Part shown: positions 14,159-20,859 of the stretch, piece by piece
Position numbering within the stretch: position 1 is the stretch's first letter
Layout: each line of letters starts with the position of its first letter
From: Marinobacter sp. THAF197a
GTDB lineage: Bacteria > Pseudomonadota > Gammaproteobacteria > Pseudomonadales > Oleiphilaceae
DNA length: 64,000 bases
NCBI RefSeq assembly: GCF_009363275.1
Contig: NZ_CP045324.1
Coordinates: 2,418,001 to 2,482,000, forward strand
Direction: 5' to 3'
The notes under the pieces: generated by a model
Database searches by the model: none
Seen by the model: only the letters and a program-made list of their open reading frames with translations
Told to the model about the DNA's origin: nothing
Made by a program: the position numbers and the translations under genes

Positions 14159-14560
14159 TCACGTTGGCAGACCCTCGAACTTCGGTACCTCCGCCAACTG
14201 CTCATCCCAAACGGCTTTGCTGGATGAGAATATGTGCGCCGTTGGCAACATCGTTAATTGAGAATCCAAACACCCTGCGGGGACAACGACTAAACCCGCG
14301 ACTGTTGAATTCGGCAATGCTGAACCACACAACTTACAAAAGCTCCGGCTATGACGGGTACCTGGAAGCGTAAAGGAAGCCACGGCATCTGCACCCGATT
14401 GCCAAACCAATTCAGCAGAATGCGAGAATAAATTTGCCGCATGGGCCGAACCCGTATCTTTTTGGCAATGCCGACAATGGCAGAGGTAGAAGCTATCGAA
14501 TTCACCTTTGACCTGAAAGCTCACCGTGCCGCACAGACAAGAACCGAAATGATCAGTCAT
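14159..14560 (-). CDS. C6: GFA/CENP-V domain protein
   Basis: 133 aa from ATG 14560. It has the complete zinc-ligand set of the GFA fold: C-L-C-G at residues 8-11, C-H-C-R-H-C-Q at about 27-33, and C-K-L-C-G at about 75-79. The family includes glutathione-dependent formaldehyde-activating proteins, but most stand-alone bacterial members have no proven substrate and bind small thiols or act in unknown stress roles. The spacing and length are typical, so the fold call is firm and the enzymatic call is not. Confidence 0.88.
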   Translation of the reverse strand: MTDHFGSCLCGTVSFQVKGEFDSFYLCHCRHCQKDTGSAHAANLFSHSAELVWQSGADAVASFTLPGTRHSRSFCKLCGSALPNSTVAGLVVVPAGCLDSQLTMLPTAHIFSSSKAVWDEQLAEVPKFEGLPT

Positions 14561-14593
14561 GAGAACCTCTTCCGTGCCCTAGAGGTGAAATGC

Positions 14594-14682
14594 ACATAAC
14601 GCTGAGGTAACCGGCACCGGAGCGCAGCGGAGGGAACCAAAAGCGGTACGCTTTTGGCGTCCGGTTGACCGCCTGGTTAATC
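14594..14682 (-). other. attC of C5
   Basis: ACATAAC (14594-14600) to GTTAATC (14676-14682); AAAAGCGGTACGCTTTT sub-type. Confidence 0.93.
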
Positions 14683-14984
14683 GCCGTTCACCACCATGGT
14701 TAAGCCTGGAAACCCAGGCCGCATGCCCTCTCCCGAACAACTTGCACCAACTCAACGGATGCGACAGGGACCAGAACGCAAAAGCCGCCGGCCCGATTAC
14801 CGTTTAAGACGGACGGCCCCGAGACTGGGGCACGCCATGAATACCAATACCGCAGACTATTTTGGCAACCAAACCCGACAGCGAATTTTCCGGCCTTGGC
14901 GATCACCAGCATGAGCGGGCTTTGCACCAAACCTGATGCCAAGGCCTTTGCACCGCACCCGCCAAAAACCCACAAAAGCCGGGC
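14683..14984 (-). other. C5: non-coding cassette, family A
   Basis: About 300 bp, strongly similar along its whole length to 16207-16510. Open frames on the minus strand (for example 14700-15002) start in the upstream attC. When aligned with the sister copy, most differences would change amino acids and a 1-bp indel changes the frame near the end. I therefore treat it as not protein-coding. The attC sub-type matches the other family A members. Confidence 0.72.
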
Positions 14985-15068
14985 CATTAACGCTGCCAGC
15001 ATGCGCGGTTACGAAATGGAGGCGAAGCCGCAATGTAGTAGGCGTCGCCGTGCCTGGCCTTGTTATGG
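14985..15068 (-). other. attC of C4
   Basis: CATTAAC (14985-14991) to GTTATGG (15062-15068); GAAATGGAGGCGAAGCCGC sub-type. Confidence 0.92.
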
Positions 15069-15416
15069 CTTGATGAATTTAGATTCTTCGAACCCACAGC
15101 CAGAACATTTATAATCTCTTTCCTTAGCGCCCATGTCACCAAACGTCGGATGGGGGCGAGTAGATACAATTTGAAATGTCCTATTATTGCACTTGGGACA
15201 CGACTCGCCAGTGGCGCTCGTAAGGGAGTCCAATTTTTCTTTCATTTCCGCGTTTTCAGATATCAGATCAGCCATCTTCATCTTGGCATCTGCTAGCTCA
15301 AGGTTCAGATCTGCAAGAAGATTCTTGAACTCAGCATCTTCAATATTCTTGCTTATTTCTCTGAGTCTTGTCGCCAAGCTTATAGCGGTGGAGACGGTTG
15401 TTACCAGATCTGTCAT
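15063..15416 (-). CDS. C4: coiled-coil protein with C-terminal zinc ribbon
   Basis: 117 aa from ATG 15416. Residues about 15-65 form one long helix with leucine/isoleucine heptads (LLADLNLELADAKMKMADLISENAEMKEKLDSL), a probable coiled coil. The end is a zinc ribbon: C-P-K-C at about 74-77 and C-S-G-C-G at about 103-107. Similar two-part proteins are common as small phage or cassette hypothetical proteins. The ribbon suggests nucleic-acid or protein binding. No enzymatic motif. Confidence 0.72.
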   Translation of the reverse strand: MTDLVTTVSTAISLATRLREISKNIEDAEFKNLLADLNLELADAKMKMADLISENAEMKEKLDSLTSATGESCPKCNNRTFQIVSTRPHPTFGDMGAKERDYKCSGCGFEESKFIKP

Positions 15417-15441
15417 TTTAGATACCCTCTATCGATTACAG

Positions 15442-15545
15442 CCATAACGCTTTTGTTCAGCGGCGACCTTTTTGCAGCGAAGCGGAGAAAAGGGCGTCCG
15501 GTGGAGGGCCGTAGGCCCGGAACAAACTGAAACAAATTGTTAAAA
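15442..15545 (-). other. attC of C3
   Basis: CCATAAC (15442-15448) to GTTAAAA (15539-15545); GCAGCGAAGCGGAGAAAAGG sub-type. Confidence 0.92.
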
Positions 15546-15562
15546 CAGCACTCCCACCAATG

Positions 15563-15793
15563 TTACGGATTCTTGGAAAAAAGCTGCTTGAACAGTCGCT
15601 CTGATGCCTGAAGTCCGTCCTCTGTCAAAACAACTGACTTCGCTTTGTTGACGGGATCAGTGATAAATCCTTTTTCGTGAAGCCTATTCATCGAATCCCA
15701 ATCAAAAGACTTCCATGCGCGAGCACCATCATGCAACGTCAGGTAGAGCAGAGCCAAAACAGTCTCGTCGATTTTGTTCTCATCGATCTCCAC
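15563..15793 (-). CDS. C3, second gene: DUF6429-family protein
   Basis: 76 aa with a GTG start at 15793 (GGGGGTG upstream). The sequence IDETVLALLYLTLHDGARAWKSFDWDSMNRLHEKGFI (about 8-44), then AKSVVLTEDGLQASERLFKQLF, matches the DUF6429 pattern. It looks like a small winged-helix: three helices, then the 'K-S-V-V-L-T-E-D-G' hairpin and a final helix, as in MarR-like or PadR-like DNA-binding folds. The function of the family is not established. It lies 50 bp downstream of 15844-16101 with no attC between them. Confidence 0.72.
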   Translation of the reverse strand: MEIDENKIDETVLALLYLTLHDGARAWKSFDWDSMNRLHEKGFITDPVNKAKSVVLTEDGLQASERLFKQLFSKNP

Positions 15794-15843
15794 GGTGTCA
15801 CCCCCACTTATGCTAAATCCCAGCGACCAGTTTAGGAAAGGAA

Positions 15844-16101
15844 CTAAACCTCCGCTATAGCTCTTTCAATACGCGCACTGAAGCGGGTGAGTGCTTCTGA
15901 ATCCAGCTCAACTTTGAATGCTTGAGTCAAAACGAGGGCAACTGCGTCCCGTACGGGCTTCTTGGCTATTGAGGCCGTGGAGATGATGTCCATAGCCTCG
16001 TACCTGTAACCCTCGAGGTCGCTCATTGACGACGTGCTTTCTCCTAGTGGATTCCACTGCTGGAGAATTTCTGCGACAGATTCGATTACATGCTCTTTCA
16101 T
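15844..16101 (-). CDS. C3, first gene: DUF1871-like small protein
   Basis: 85 aa from ATG 16101. The start MKEHVIESVAEILQQWNPLG and then LEGYRYEAMDIISTAS resemble the 'L-x-x-W-D-P-h-G ... E-Y-x-x-E-h' opening of DUF1871-type helical proteins. The rest is helical and ends FSARIERAIAEV. Relatives occur as immunity or accessory proteins of uncertain role; the match is partial. It shares one cassette with the DUF6429 gene, making C3 a two-gene cassette. Confidence 0.58.
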   Translation of the reverse strand: MKEHVIESVAEILQQWNPLGESTSSMSDLEGYRYEAMDIISTASIAKKPVRDAVALVLTQAFKVELDSEALTRFSARIERAIAEV

Positions 16102-16117
16102 AGTACGATTAGTGACT

Positions 16118-16206
16118 TTTTAACGCTGAGGTAACCGGCGCCGGAGCGCAGCGGAGGGAACCAAAAGCGGTACGCTTTTGGCGTCCGGTTGACCGCCTTG
16201 TTAATG
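16118..16206 (-). other. attC of C2
   Basis: TTTTAAC (16118-16124) to GTTAATG (16200-16206); AAAAGCGGTACGCTTTT sub-type. Confidence 0.93.
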
Positions 16207-16510
16207 GCCGTTCACCACCGTGGTTGAGTCTGGAATCAAAGGCCGCATGCCCTCTCCCGCACAACTTGCACCAACTCGACGGATGGCGAAAGGAACCAGA
16301 ACGCAAAAGCCGCCAACCCGATTACCGTTTGAGACGGACGACCCCACAACTGGGGCACGCCATGAATACCAACACCGCTCGCCATTGTGGCAACCAAACC
16401 AGACAGCGCATTTTCCGGCCTTGGCGATCACCAGAGTGAGCGGGCTTGGCAGCCAACCCCGGTGCCAAGGCCTTTGCACCGCACCAGCAAAAAACTCACA
16501 AGCGCCTGGC
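16207..16510 (-). other. C2: non-coding cassette, family A
   Basis: About 300 bp, sister of 14683-14984 and, more distantly, of 6766-7020. The minus-strand open frame 16201-16479 (starting MQRPWHRG) has no ribosome site and diverges from its sister mostly at amino-acid-changing positions. It is the second cassette from attI, so it should be well transcribed from any cassette promoter. Confidence 0.72.
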
Positions 16511-16594
16511 CGTTAACGCCAGCCAGCATGCGCGGCTACGGAATGGAGGCGAAGCCGCAATGCAGTAGGCGTCGCGTGCCTGGCCTTGTTATGG
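16511..16594 (-). other. attC of C1
   Basis: CGTTAAC (16511-16517) to GTTATGG (16588-16594); GGAATGGAGGCGAAGCCGC sub-type. Confidence 0.92.
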
Positions 16595-16939
16595 GCGGCC
16601 AACAAAGGTAACCCTGATAATTCCACCGTCAATATCTTCACCCTCAATGGTCTCGATTGCACGGTGCGCTGTCTGATATACCAAAAAGGCATGGCCCATG
16701 CTGGGTACACCTCGTGAGACCCACATTAGGGAAACTTCGGCGTAAAAACTGTAAATGAGTGCCCATTTTTTCCCGAGCCAACCAGTGTTTTGCCTAAGCA
16801 TGATGAGAGACCTTTTCTGCCTCTGGATGTTTAGGGCAAACTGCTTTTTTCTGGCTGCGGGCATATCGAACGACAAACTTCCGCGACCACTGAGTGCAGC
16901 CAGAACTTCAGTGTGAGTTTTCGGAATGTCATCTCTCAT
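16589..16939 (-). CDS. C1: hypothetical protein (first cassette)
   Basis: 116 aa from ATG 16939, only about ten bases from the attI core, so it would be the first gene read from the cassette promoter. It has a basic middle (AARKKQFALNIQRQKRSLIMLRQ, about 28-50). An aromatic helix (WALIYSFYAEVSLMWVSRGV) may be a weak membrane or hydrophobic core segment. It ends in a beta-type tail, IDGGIIRVTFVGRP. No family recognised. As the most recently inserted cassette by position, it is the one most likely to be expressed. Confidence 0.68.
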   Translation of the reverse strand: MRDDIPKTHTEVLAALSGRGSLSFDMPAARKKQFALNIQRQKRSLIMLRQNTGWLGKKWALIYSFYAEVSLMWVSRGVPSMGHAFLVYQTAHRAIETIEGEDIDGGIIRVTFVGRP

Positions 16940-17262
16940 ACGAGAGCCCCATAACAGCTAATTCAATGACAAAAGACATCTATGCAAAATACGCTTATTA
17001 CAAGCAACCCCAAACACCAACTTAGTTTTCTCTTTTGTCAACAACAAGTTATCTGGCACCAGCAATACCAGCCGGGAAATATGCGTCAAATGTCGCTGAT
17101 CCCGCAAGGAGCTCGTTCGCTTATCTGCATTTCACTGATACCAACTCTTCCATATTTTTCAGTGGTTTGTAAGACCGTTATATCAAAAACACGAAATTTT
17201 GCGACAGATGTCGTATAGCACCACTTTTCATCGTGCAATTACACCAATCAAAATTTAGAGTA
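16940..17262. other. attI region and spacer between C1 and intI
   Basis: No credible ORF. CCATAAC at 16949-16955 is the junction core where cassette C1 joins attI. The rest (to the LexA box) is AT-rich and must hold attI and the cassette promoter. A minus-strand TTGACA occurs at 17041-17036 but has no good -10 hexamer at 16-18 bp. TTGCTT with CATAGA 17 bp later (minus strand, about 17010-16981) is a weak alternative. Confidence 0.65.
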
Positions 17263-17278
17263 CTGTATATCCAAACAG
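17263..17278 (+). promoter_or_regulatory. LexA (SOS) box of intI
   Basis: CTGTATATCCAAACAG, a perfect CTGT-N8-ACAG operator. It lies 16 bp before the intI start codon and overlaps the likely -10 region. LexA control of integron integrases is known in Vibrio and in class 1 integrons. Confidence 0.88.
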
Positions 17279-17294
17279 CACGGAGGCTATAAGC

Positions 17295-18287
17295 ATGATT
17301 CTGGATGTACCACCAAAGCTACCAGAGAACCCAACCCGCTTCATGGATCAGCTTCGCTCTTTGATTCGAAGCCGGAACCTGGCCTACAAAACCGAACAAA
17401 CCTATTGCCACTGGATCAAACGGTTTATCCGGTTTCATGGCATGCAACACCCCTCCACCTGCGCCACAAAAGAAGTGGAACAATTTCTCTCTCATCTCGC
17501 GGTTCAGCGCAACAGCAGTATTAGTACACAGCGAACAGCGCTGAATGCCATCGTATTTCTTTTTCGTGAATTCCTTCAACAACCTCTGGATGAGTTGTCT
17601 TTTGAACTAGCAAGAAAACCTCGGCGACTGCCAACGGTGTTTACGCACGACGAAGCCAAAGCTGTGATAAGCAATCTAGAAGGTGCCTCCCAACTAGTGG
17701 CACGCCTGATGTATGGCTCAGGACTCCGGATTAACGAAGTGTTGAGGCTTCGAGTAAAAGATATTGATTTTGGCATGCAGCAGATTATTGTTCGCAGCGG
17801 CAAAGGCAATAAGGACAGAACAACCCTGCTCCCGGAGTCATTGCTAAAACCACTGGAATTACAGATCGAGCTCTGCCTTGTACAACACAAGCAAGATTTG
17901 GCCAGTGGTCATGGTGAGGTTTACATGCCCTCTGCACTAAATCGCAAGTTTCCGGAGGCGGCCAAGGAACCAGCCTGGCAATACCTGTTTCCAGCTGGCA
18001 AGCTATCCAAAGATCCACGTAGCAATACCCTGCGTCGACACCATCTGTTGGATCGCAGTGTTCAAAGAGCCATTGGGGCGGCCATTCGAGAAGCCGGCAT
18101 CTACAAGCAGGCAAACAGTCACGTCCTACGTCACAGCTTTGCAACCAGGCTGCTTGAAGCCGGCTACGACATTCGCACCATCCAGAAGCTACTCGGCCAT
18201 TCCGATGTCCGTACCACCGAAATCTACACCCATGTTGTCCGTAAAGGCGGCTTTGGTGTGCGCAGCCCGGTGGACGAGGCCTTTTAA
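17295..18287 (+). CDS. intI: Integron integrase (tyrosine recombinase)
   Basis: 330 aa from ATG 17295, with GGAGG upstream. It has an N-terminal SAM-like core-binding domain (about 14-105) and a C-terminal catalytic domain. Catalytic residues are R145 (SGLRINEVL), K170, H276 and R279 (SHVLRH), H302 (LLGHSDV) and Y311 (EIYTHV). The stretch about 212-250 (ALNRKFPEAAKEPAWQYLFPA and onward) is the extra IntI-specific segment absent from XerC/D, which contacts the extrahelical bases of folded attC. The gene points away from the cassette array, as in all integrons. It catalyses attI x attC and attC x attC recombination. It is intact and LexA-controlled, so the array is probably active. Confidence 0.95.
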   Translation: MILDVPPKLPENPTRFMDQLRSLIRSRNLAYKTEQTYCHWIKRFIRFHGMQHPSTCATKEVEQFLSHLAVQRNSSISTQRTALNAIVFLFREFLQQPLDELSFELARKPRRLPTVFTHDEAKAVISNLEGASQLVARLMYGSGLRINEVLRLRVKDIDFGMQQIIVRSGKGNKDRTTLLPESLLKPLELQIELCLVQHKQDLASGHGEVYMPSALNRKFPEAAKEPAWQYLFPAGKLSKDPRSNTLRRHHLLDRSVQRAIGAAIREAGIYKQANSHVLRHSFATRLLEAGYDIRTIQKLLGHSDVRTTEIYTHVVRKGGFGVRSPVDEAF

Positions 18288-18619
18288 TAAAGCTCGTCTG
18301 TTCTGGCGGCCATGATGAAATCATTTTTGTGCAAACCGCCGATTTTGTGGGTCCACCAGCGCACGGTGGCTTTGCCCCACTCCAGCAAAATCGCGGGGTG
18401 ATGGTTTTCAGCCTCCGCCAGGTCCGCCACTTTGTTGGTGAAGGCTTGCGCTTCCACAAAGTTCTTGAAGGTGAAGACCCGGCGTAGCTGCTCCTCGCCG
18501 TCCACCATCACATCTTCCCAGTCTGGGATCACGCTCAGCAGTTCCTGCTTCTCCTGGCCGGTCACTTTCGGTGCGTCTGAACGGCAGGCTTCACAGGCAT
18601 GTTGGCTTAGTTTTGTCAT
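18284..18619 (-). CDS. phhB: Pterin-4a-carbinolamine dehydratase
   Basis: 111 aa from ATG 18619 (an open frame continues upstream to 18934 but lacks homology). Core signatures: FTFKNFVEAQAFTNKVADLAEAENHHPAILLEWGKATVRWWTH, with the E-N-H-H-P active-site segment at about residues 71-75 and T-H-K-I-G-G-L at 90-96. It dehydrates 4a-hydroxytetrahydrobiopterin during phenylalanine hydroxylation and is also a small transcriptional co-factor in pseudomonads. No phhA is seen nearby. Its stop overlaps the end of intI (convergent genes), so it marks the chromosomal flank of the integron. Two CxxC-like cysteines near the N-terminus (C9, C12) are unusual. Confidence 0.92.
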   Translation of the reverse strand: MTKLSQHACEACRSDAPKVTGQEKQELLSVIPDWEDVMVDGEEQLRRVFTFKNFVEAQAFTNKVADLAEAENHHPAILLEWGKATVRWWTHKIGGLHKNDFIMAARTDELY

Positions 18620-18712
18620 GGCTATTTCTCCTCTTCTGGTTACTGTGTCCAGCGTGGGTGGCGTGAGCGGTTTTATCAAGTGGGTAGTTGAAATTCCGCC
18701 CTCACAATAATA

Positions 18713-18728
18713 CTGTATATATAAACAG
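18713..18728 (+). promoter_or_regulatory. LexA (SOS) box of the imuA-imuB-dnaE2 operon
   Basis: CTGTATATATAAACAG, a perfect CTGT-N8-ACAG operator starting 33 bp before the imuA start. It differs from the intI box at only a few central positions. Confidence 0.92.
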
Positions 18729-18745
18729 TATTCAGAGATTTCCCC

Positions 18746-19435
18746 ATGAGTGACCTTCTCAGCAGTCTTCTGCAGGATGCCCGCGTATGGCAGGGCCACA
18801 AGCATAGAAAAACTACGCAGCCAGCAGAGCCGACAGGCTATCAGGTTCTGGATAATCAACTGGGCGGCCTGGGTTGGCCCCGGGGCGCGTTGAGCGAATG
18901 CCTGCTGGATGCCCTCGGCATTGGTGAGTTGCACCTTGTTTTGCCATTAATGCAGCGCTTGTCTGAGCAGGGCAAGACCGTTTTCTGGCTGAACCCGCCA
19001 CACACGCCCTATGCCCCTGCCCTGGCCCGGGAAGGCGTGAATCTGGACCATCTGGTGGTGATCAGCACAGACGATCAGGGCGATTTCCTGTGGACACTTG
19101 AAAACTGCCTGCGTTCACCGGTAACCGGTTTGGTGCTCGCCTGGCCTGGCAAGCTTGCCAGCCGGGATATCCGGCGGCTACAGCTGGCATCAGAAGCCGG
19201 CGGCAATGTGTGCGTGCTGTTCCGTAGCCGCCGGCAGGCGGATCAAAACTCACCTGCGGCTTTGCGCCTGGAACTGGTGCCAGGGGATCACCAGGACCTC
19301 AAAGTAAACATCATCAAGCGCCGTGGCAGCTGGCCTGGCCAGCGTTGTTCCCTGGCGTTAGGGCACCGGGCAGACATCACCACTCAGGATTCATCCCGTG
19401 TGGTTCAGGGGCCATGGCCCCGCTCGCAAGGGTAA
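18746..19435 (+). CDS. imuA: Translesion synthesis-associated protein ImuA
   Basis: 229 aa. RecA/SulA-like ImuA: after GYQVLDNQLGGLGWPRGALSE (about residues 31-51) comes a degenerate RecA core with FWLNPPHTPYAPALAREGVNLDHLVVIS (about 80-107). There is no intact Walker A, as is usual for ImuA. It works with ImuB and DnaE2 in the damage-induced mutasome, probably modulating RecA filaments. First gene of the LexA-controlled operon; imuB starts 6 bp after its stop. Confidence 0.93.
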   Translation: MSDLLSSLLQDARVWQGHKHRKTTQPAEPTGYQVLDNQLGGLGWPRGALSECLLDALGIGELHLVLPLMQRLSEQGKTVFWLNPPHTPYAPALAREGVNLDHLVVISTDDQGDFLWTLENCLRSPVTGLVLAWPGKLASRDIRRLQLASEAGGNVCVLFRSRRQADQNSPAALRLELVPGDHQDLKVNIIKRRGSWPGQRCSLALGHRADITTQDSSRVVQGPWPRSQG

Positions 19436-19440
19436 GCTGC

Positions 19441-20859
19441 ATGCTCTGGCTTTACCTGCACTTCCCGCATTTGCTGCTTGACCACATCCACCGGAATCAG
19501 CCATCCACAGGAGCCCTGGCGATTGTGGACGGTGCCGGGCATACCGTGGTTCAGGCCTGCCCAAACGCCAGGGATCTTGGTATTGAAGCTGGTATGCGCC
19601 TGAAGACTGCCCTGGGCCTGGCACCAGAACTGAGTATCATGCGTACCGAAGCCAGGCAGGAAGCCTGGCTTTTGGAAGACCAGGCGCGCTGGCTATATCG
19701 CTATGCAGCACACATTACCCTCTCACCGCCAGACGGTATCTGGGCAGAAGTCAGCAGCCTGCAGAAACTGTATGGCGGTTTGCCTTCTATCTGGCAAACC
19801 GTGGAGCAGGCGCTGGCCGAACGTAAACTGAACGCCTGGGTCGCCATTGGCCATACGCCCCTGGCCGCACAATTACTGGCCCGGGCCGGCAAAGGGGAAT
19901 GCACGGCAGACAAACGCCACATTCTTACATCGGTGGGAAGCCTGCCCTTGCCAGCCACAGGGTTTGATGAAAAGTCCTGCACCCGTTTACAACGCCTGGG
20001 GCTGAACACCCTGGCAGAAGTGTTTGCCCTGCCCCCCACAGAGCTGGCCCGGCGACTGTCACCAGAACTGCTGGCCATGGTCCAGAAAATCCAGGGTACC
20101 CGGCCAGACCCAAAAGCCCCCTGGCAACCCCCCTACAGCTTCCGGCAAAAAGCCGACTTCATTCACGAAGTGGAGCACACCGAGGGGCTGCTGTTCTCAC
20201 TACAGCGGATTCTGTCAGAACTGGAAGAAGACCTGTGCTGGCGCCAGCAAGACACGGATACCCTGTTACTGATTCTGCAACACCGGCATCAGCAAGCCAC
20301 CCGTTTACGCATTCGCACCACCGGGCCAGAACACCGGGCCGAGACGTTTCTGAAACTGATACGCCTGAAGCTGGACCAACACCCCCTGAGCGCACCCGTC
20401 ACCGGCCTGATTCTGGCAGTCAAACGCTTCACCGGCCGGGAGGCCCCCGTAGGCCGGGATCTGTTGGGCGAAACGGAAGACCTGGACGAAGCCTGGCACA
20501 CGCTGATCAGCCGCCTGCAGGCACGCCTGGGCGAACAGTCCCTGAAACGGCTTGCGGCCAGGGCTGATCACCGGCCCGAGTGTGCCTGGTCTGCCAGCAA
20601 TCCGGGCAAACCCGGTAAACCCCGGCCACAGGCTTCAGTGACCCTGCCCCGGCGCCCCTTGTGGCTCCTGAAGGCTCCCCGGCCTCTGGCTCAGCCCCCG
20701 GAGACCTGGCATTCCGGCCCGGAGCGCATCAGCGGTGGCTGGTGGGATGGCCAGCGGGTTCACCGGGATTACTACATCGCCCAGTTGCCGGGCGGCGAAC
20801 TGGCCTGGGTGTTCCGGGACGTTCAGGGTGGCTGGTTCATACACGGATGGTTTGGCTGA
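19441..20859 (+). CDS. imuB: Y-family polymerase-like protein ImuB
   Basis: 472 aa, taking ATG 19441 (MLWLYLHFPHLLLD) just after imuA. An in-frame upstream extension overlaps imuA and lacks homology. The sequence follows the DinB fold (palm/fingers, HhH around 180-215), but the catalytic acidic residues of true Y-family polymerases are not conserved in the N-terminal motif, as in other ImuB proteins. It acts as an adaptor that bridges DnaE2, ImuA and the beta clamp. It ends ATGA-overlapping with dnaE2. Confidence 0.93.
   Translation: MLWLYLHFPHLLLDHIHRNQPSTGALAIVDGAGHTVVQACPNARDLGIEAGMRLKTALGLAPELSIMRTEARQEAWLLEDQARWLYRYAAHITLSPPDGIWAEVSSLQKLYGGLPSIWQTVEQALAERKLNAWVAIGHTPLAAQLLARAGKGECTADKRHILTSVGSLPLPATGFDEKSCTRLQRLGLNTLAEVFALPPTELARRLSPELLAMVQKIQGTRPDPKAPWQPPYSFRQKADFIHEVEHTEGLLFSLQRILSELEEDLCWRQQDTDTLLLILQHRHQQATRLRIRTTGPEHRAETFLKLIRLKLDQHPLSAPVTGLILAVKRFTGREAPVGRDLLGETEDLDEAWHTLISRLQARLGEQSLKRLAARADHRPECAWSASNPGKPGKPRPQASVTLPRRPLWLLKAPRPLAQPPETWHSGPERISGGWWDGQRVHRDYYIAQLPGGELAWVFRDVQGGWFIHGWFG

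Larger units (their letters stand above)
1..18287. mobile_element. Chromosomal integron: intI, attI region and 33 complete gene cassettes plus one partial
   Basis: An integron integrase gene on the plus strand is followed to its left by a tandem run of short minus-strand ORFs. These are separated by 59-105 bp imperfect palindromes that begin with an RYYYAAC-like 7-mer and end with a GTTRRRY-like 7-mer, the hallmarks of attC sites. The spacing is about 500 bp per cassette and nearly every stop codon lies at or inside an attC core. The array leaves the window at position 1, so its full length is unknown. The cassette region is visibly more AT-rich in its ORFs than the flanking core genes. Many attC sites share sub-type sequences (GGCGTCCGG in the centre), while others are divergent, suggesting cassettes gathered from several sources. 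Confidence 0.95.

Noticed and set aside
14700..15002. 100-aa and 92-aa minus-strand ORFs in the family A cassettes (also 16201-16479)
   Set aside because: They begin in attC, lack ribosome sites, and the two copies differ mostly at amino-acid-changing positions with a frame-changing indel.
345..16594. Regular short repeats as a CRISPR array
   Set aside because: The repeats are 59-105 bp, variable, palindromic and separated by ORFs of different sizes; they are attC sites.
17036..17041. TTGACA as the Pc -35 box
   Set aside because: No acceptable -10 hexamer occurs 16-18 bp downstream on the minus strand.
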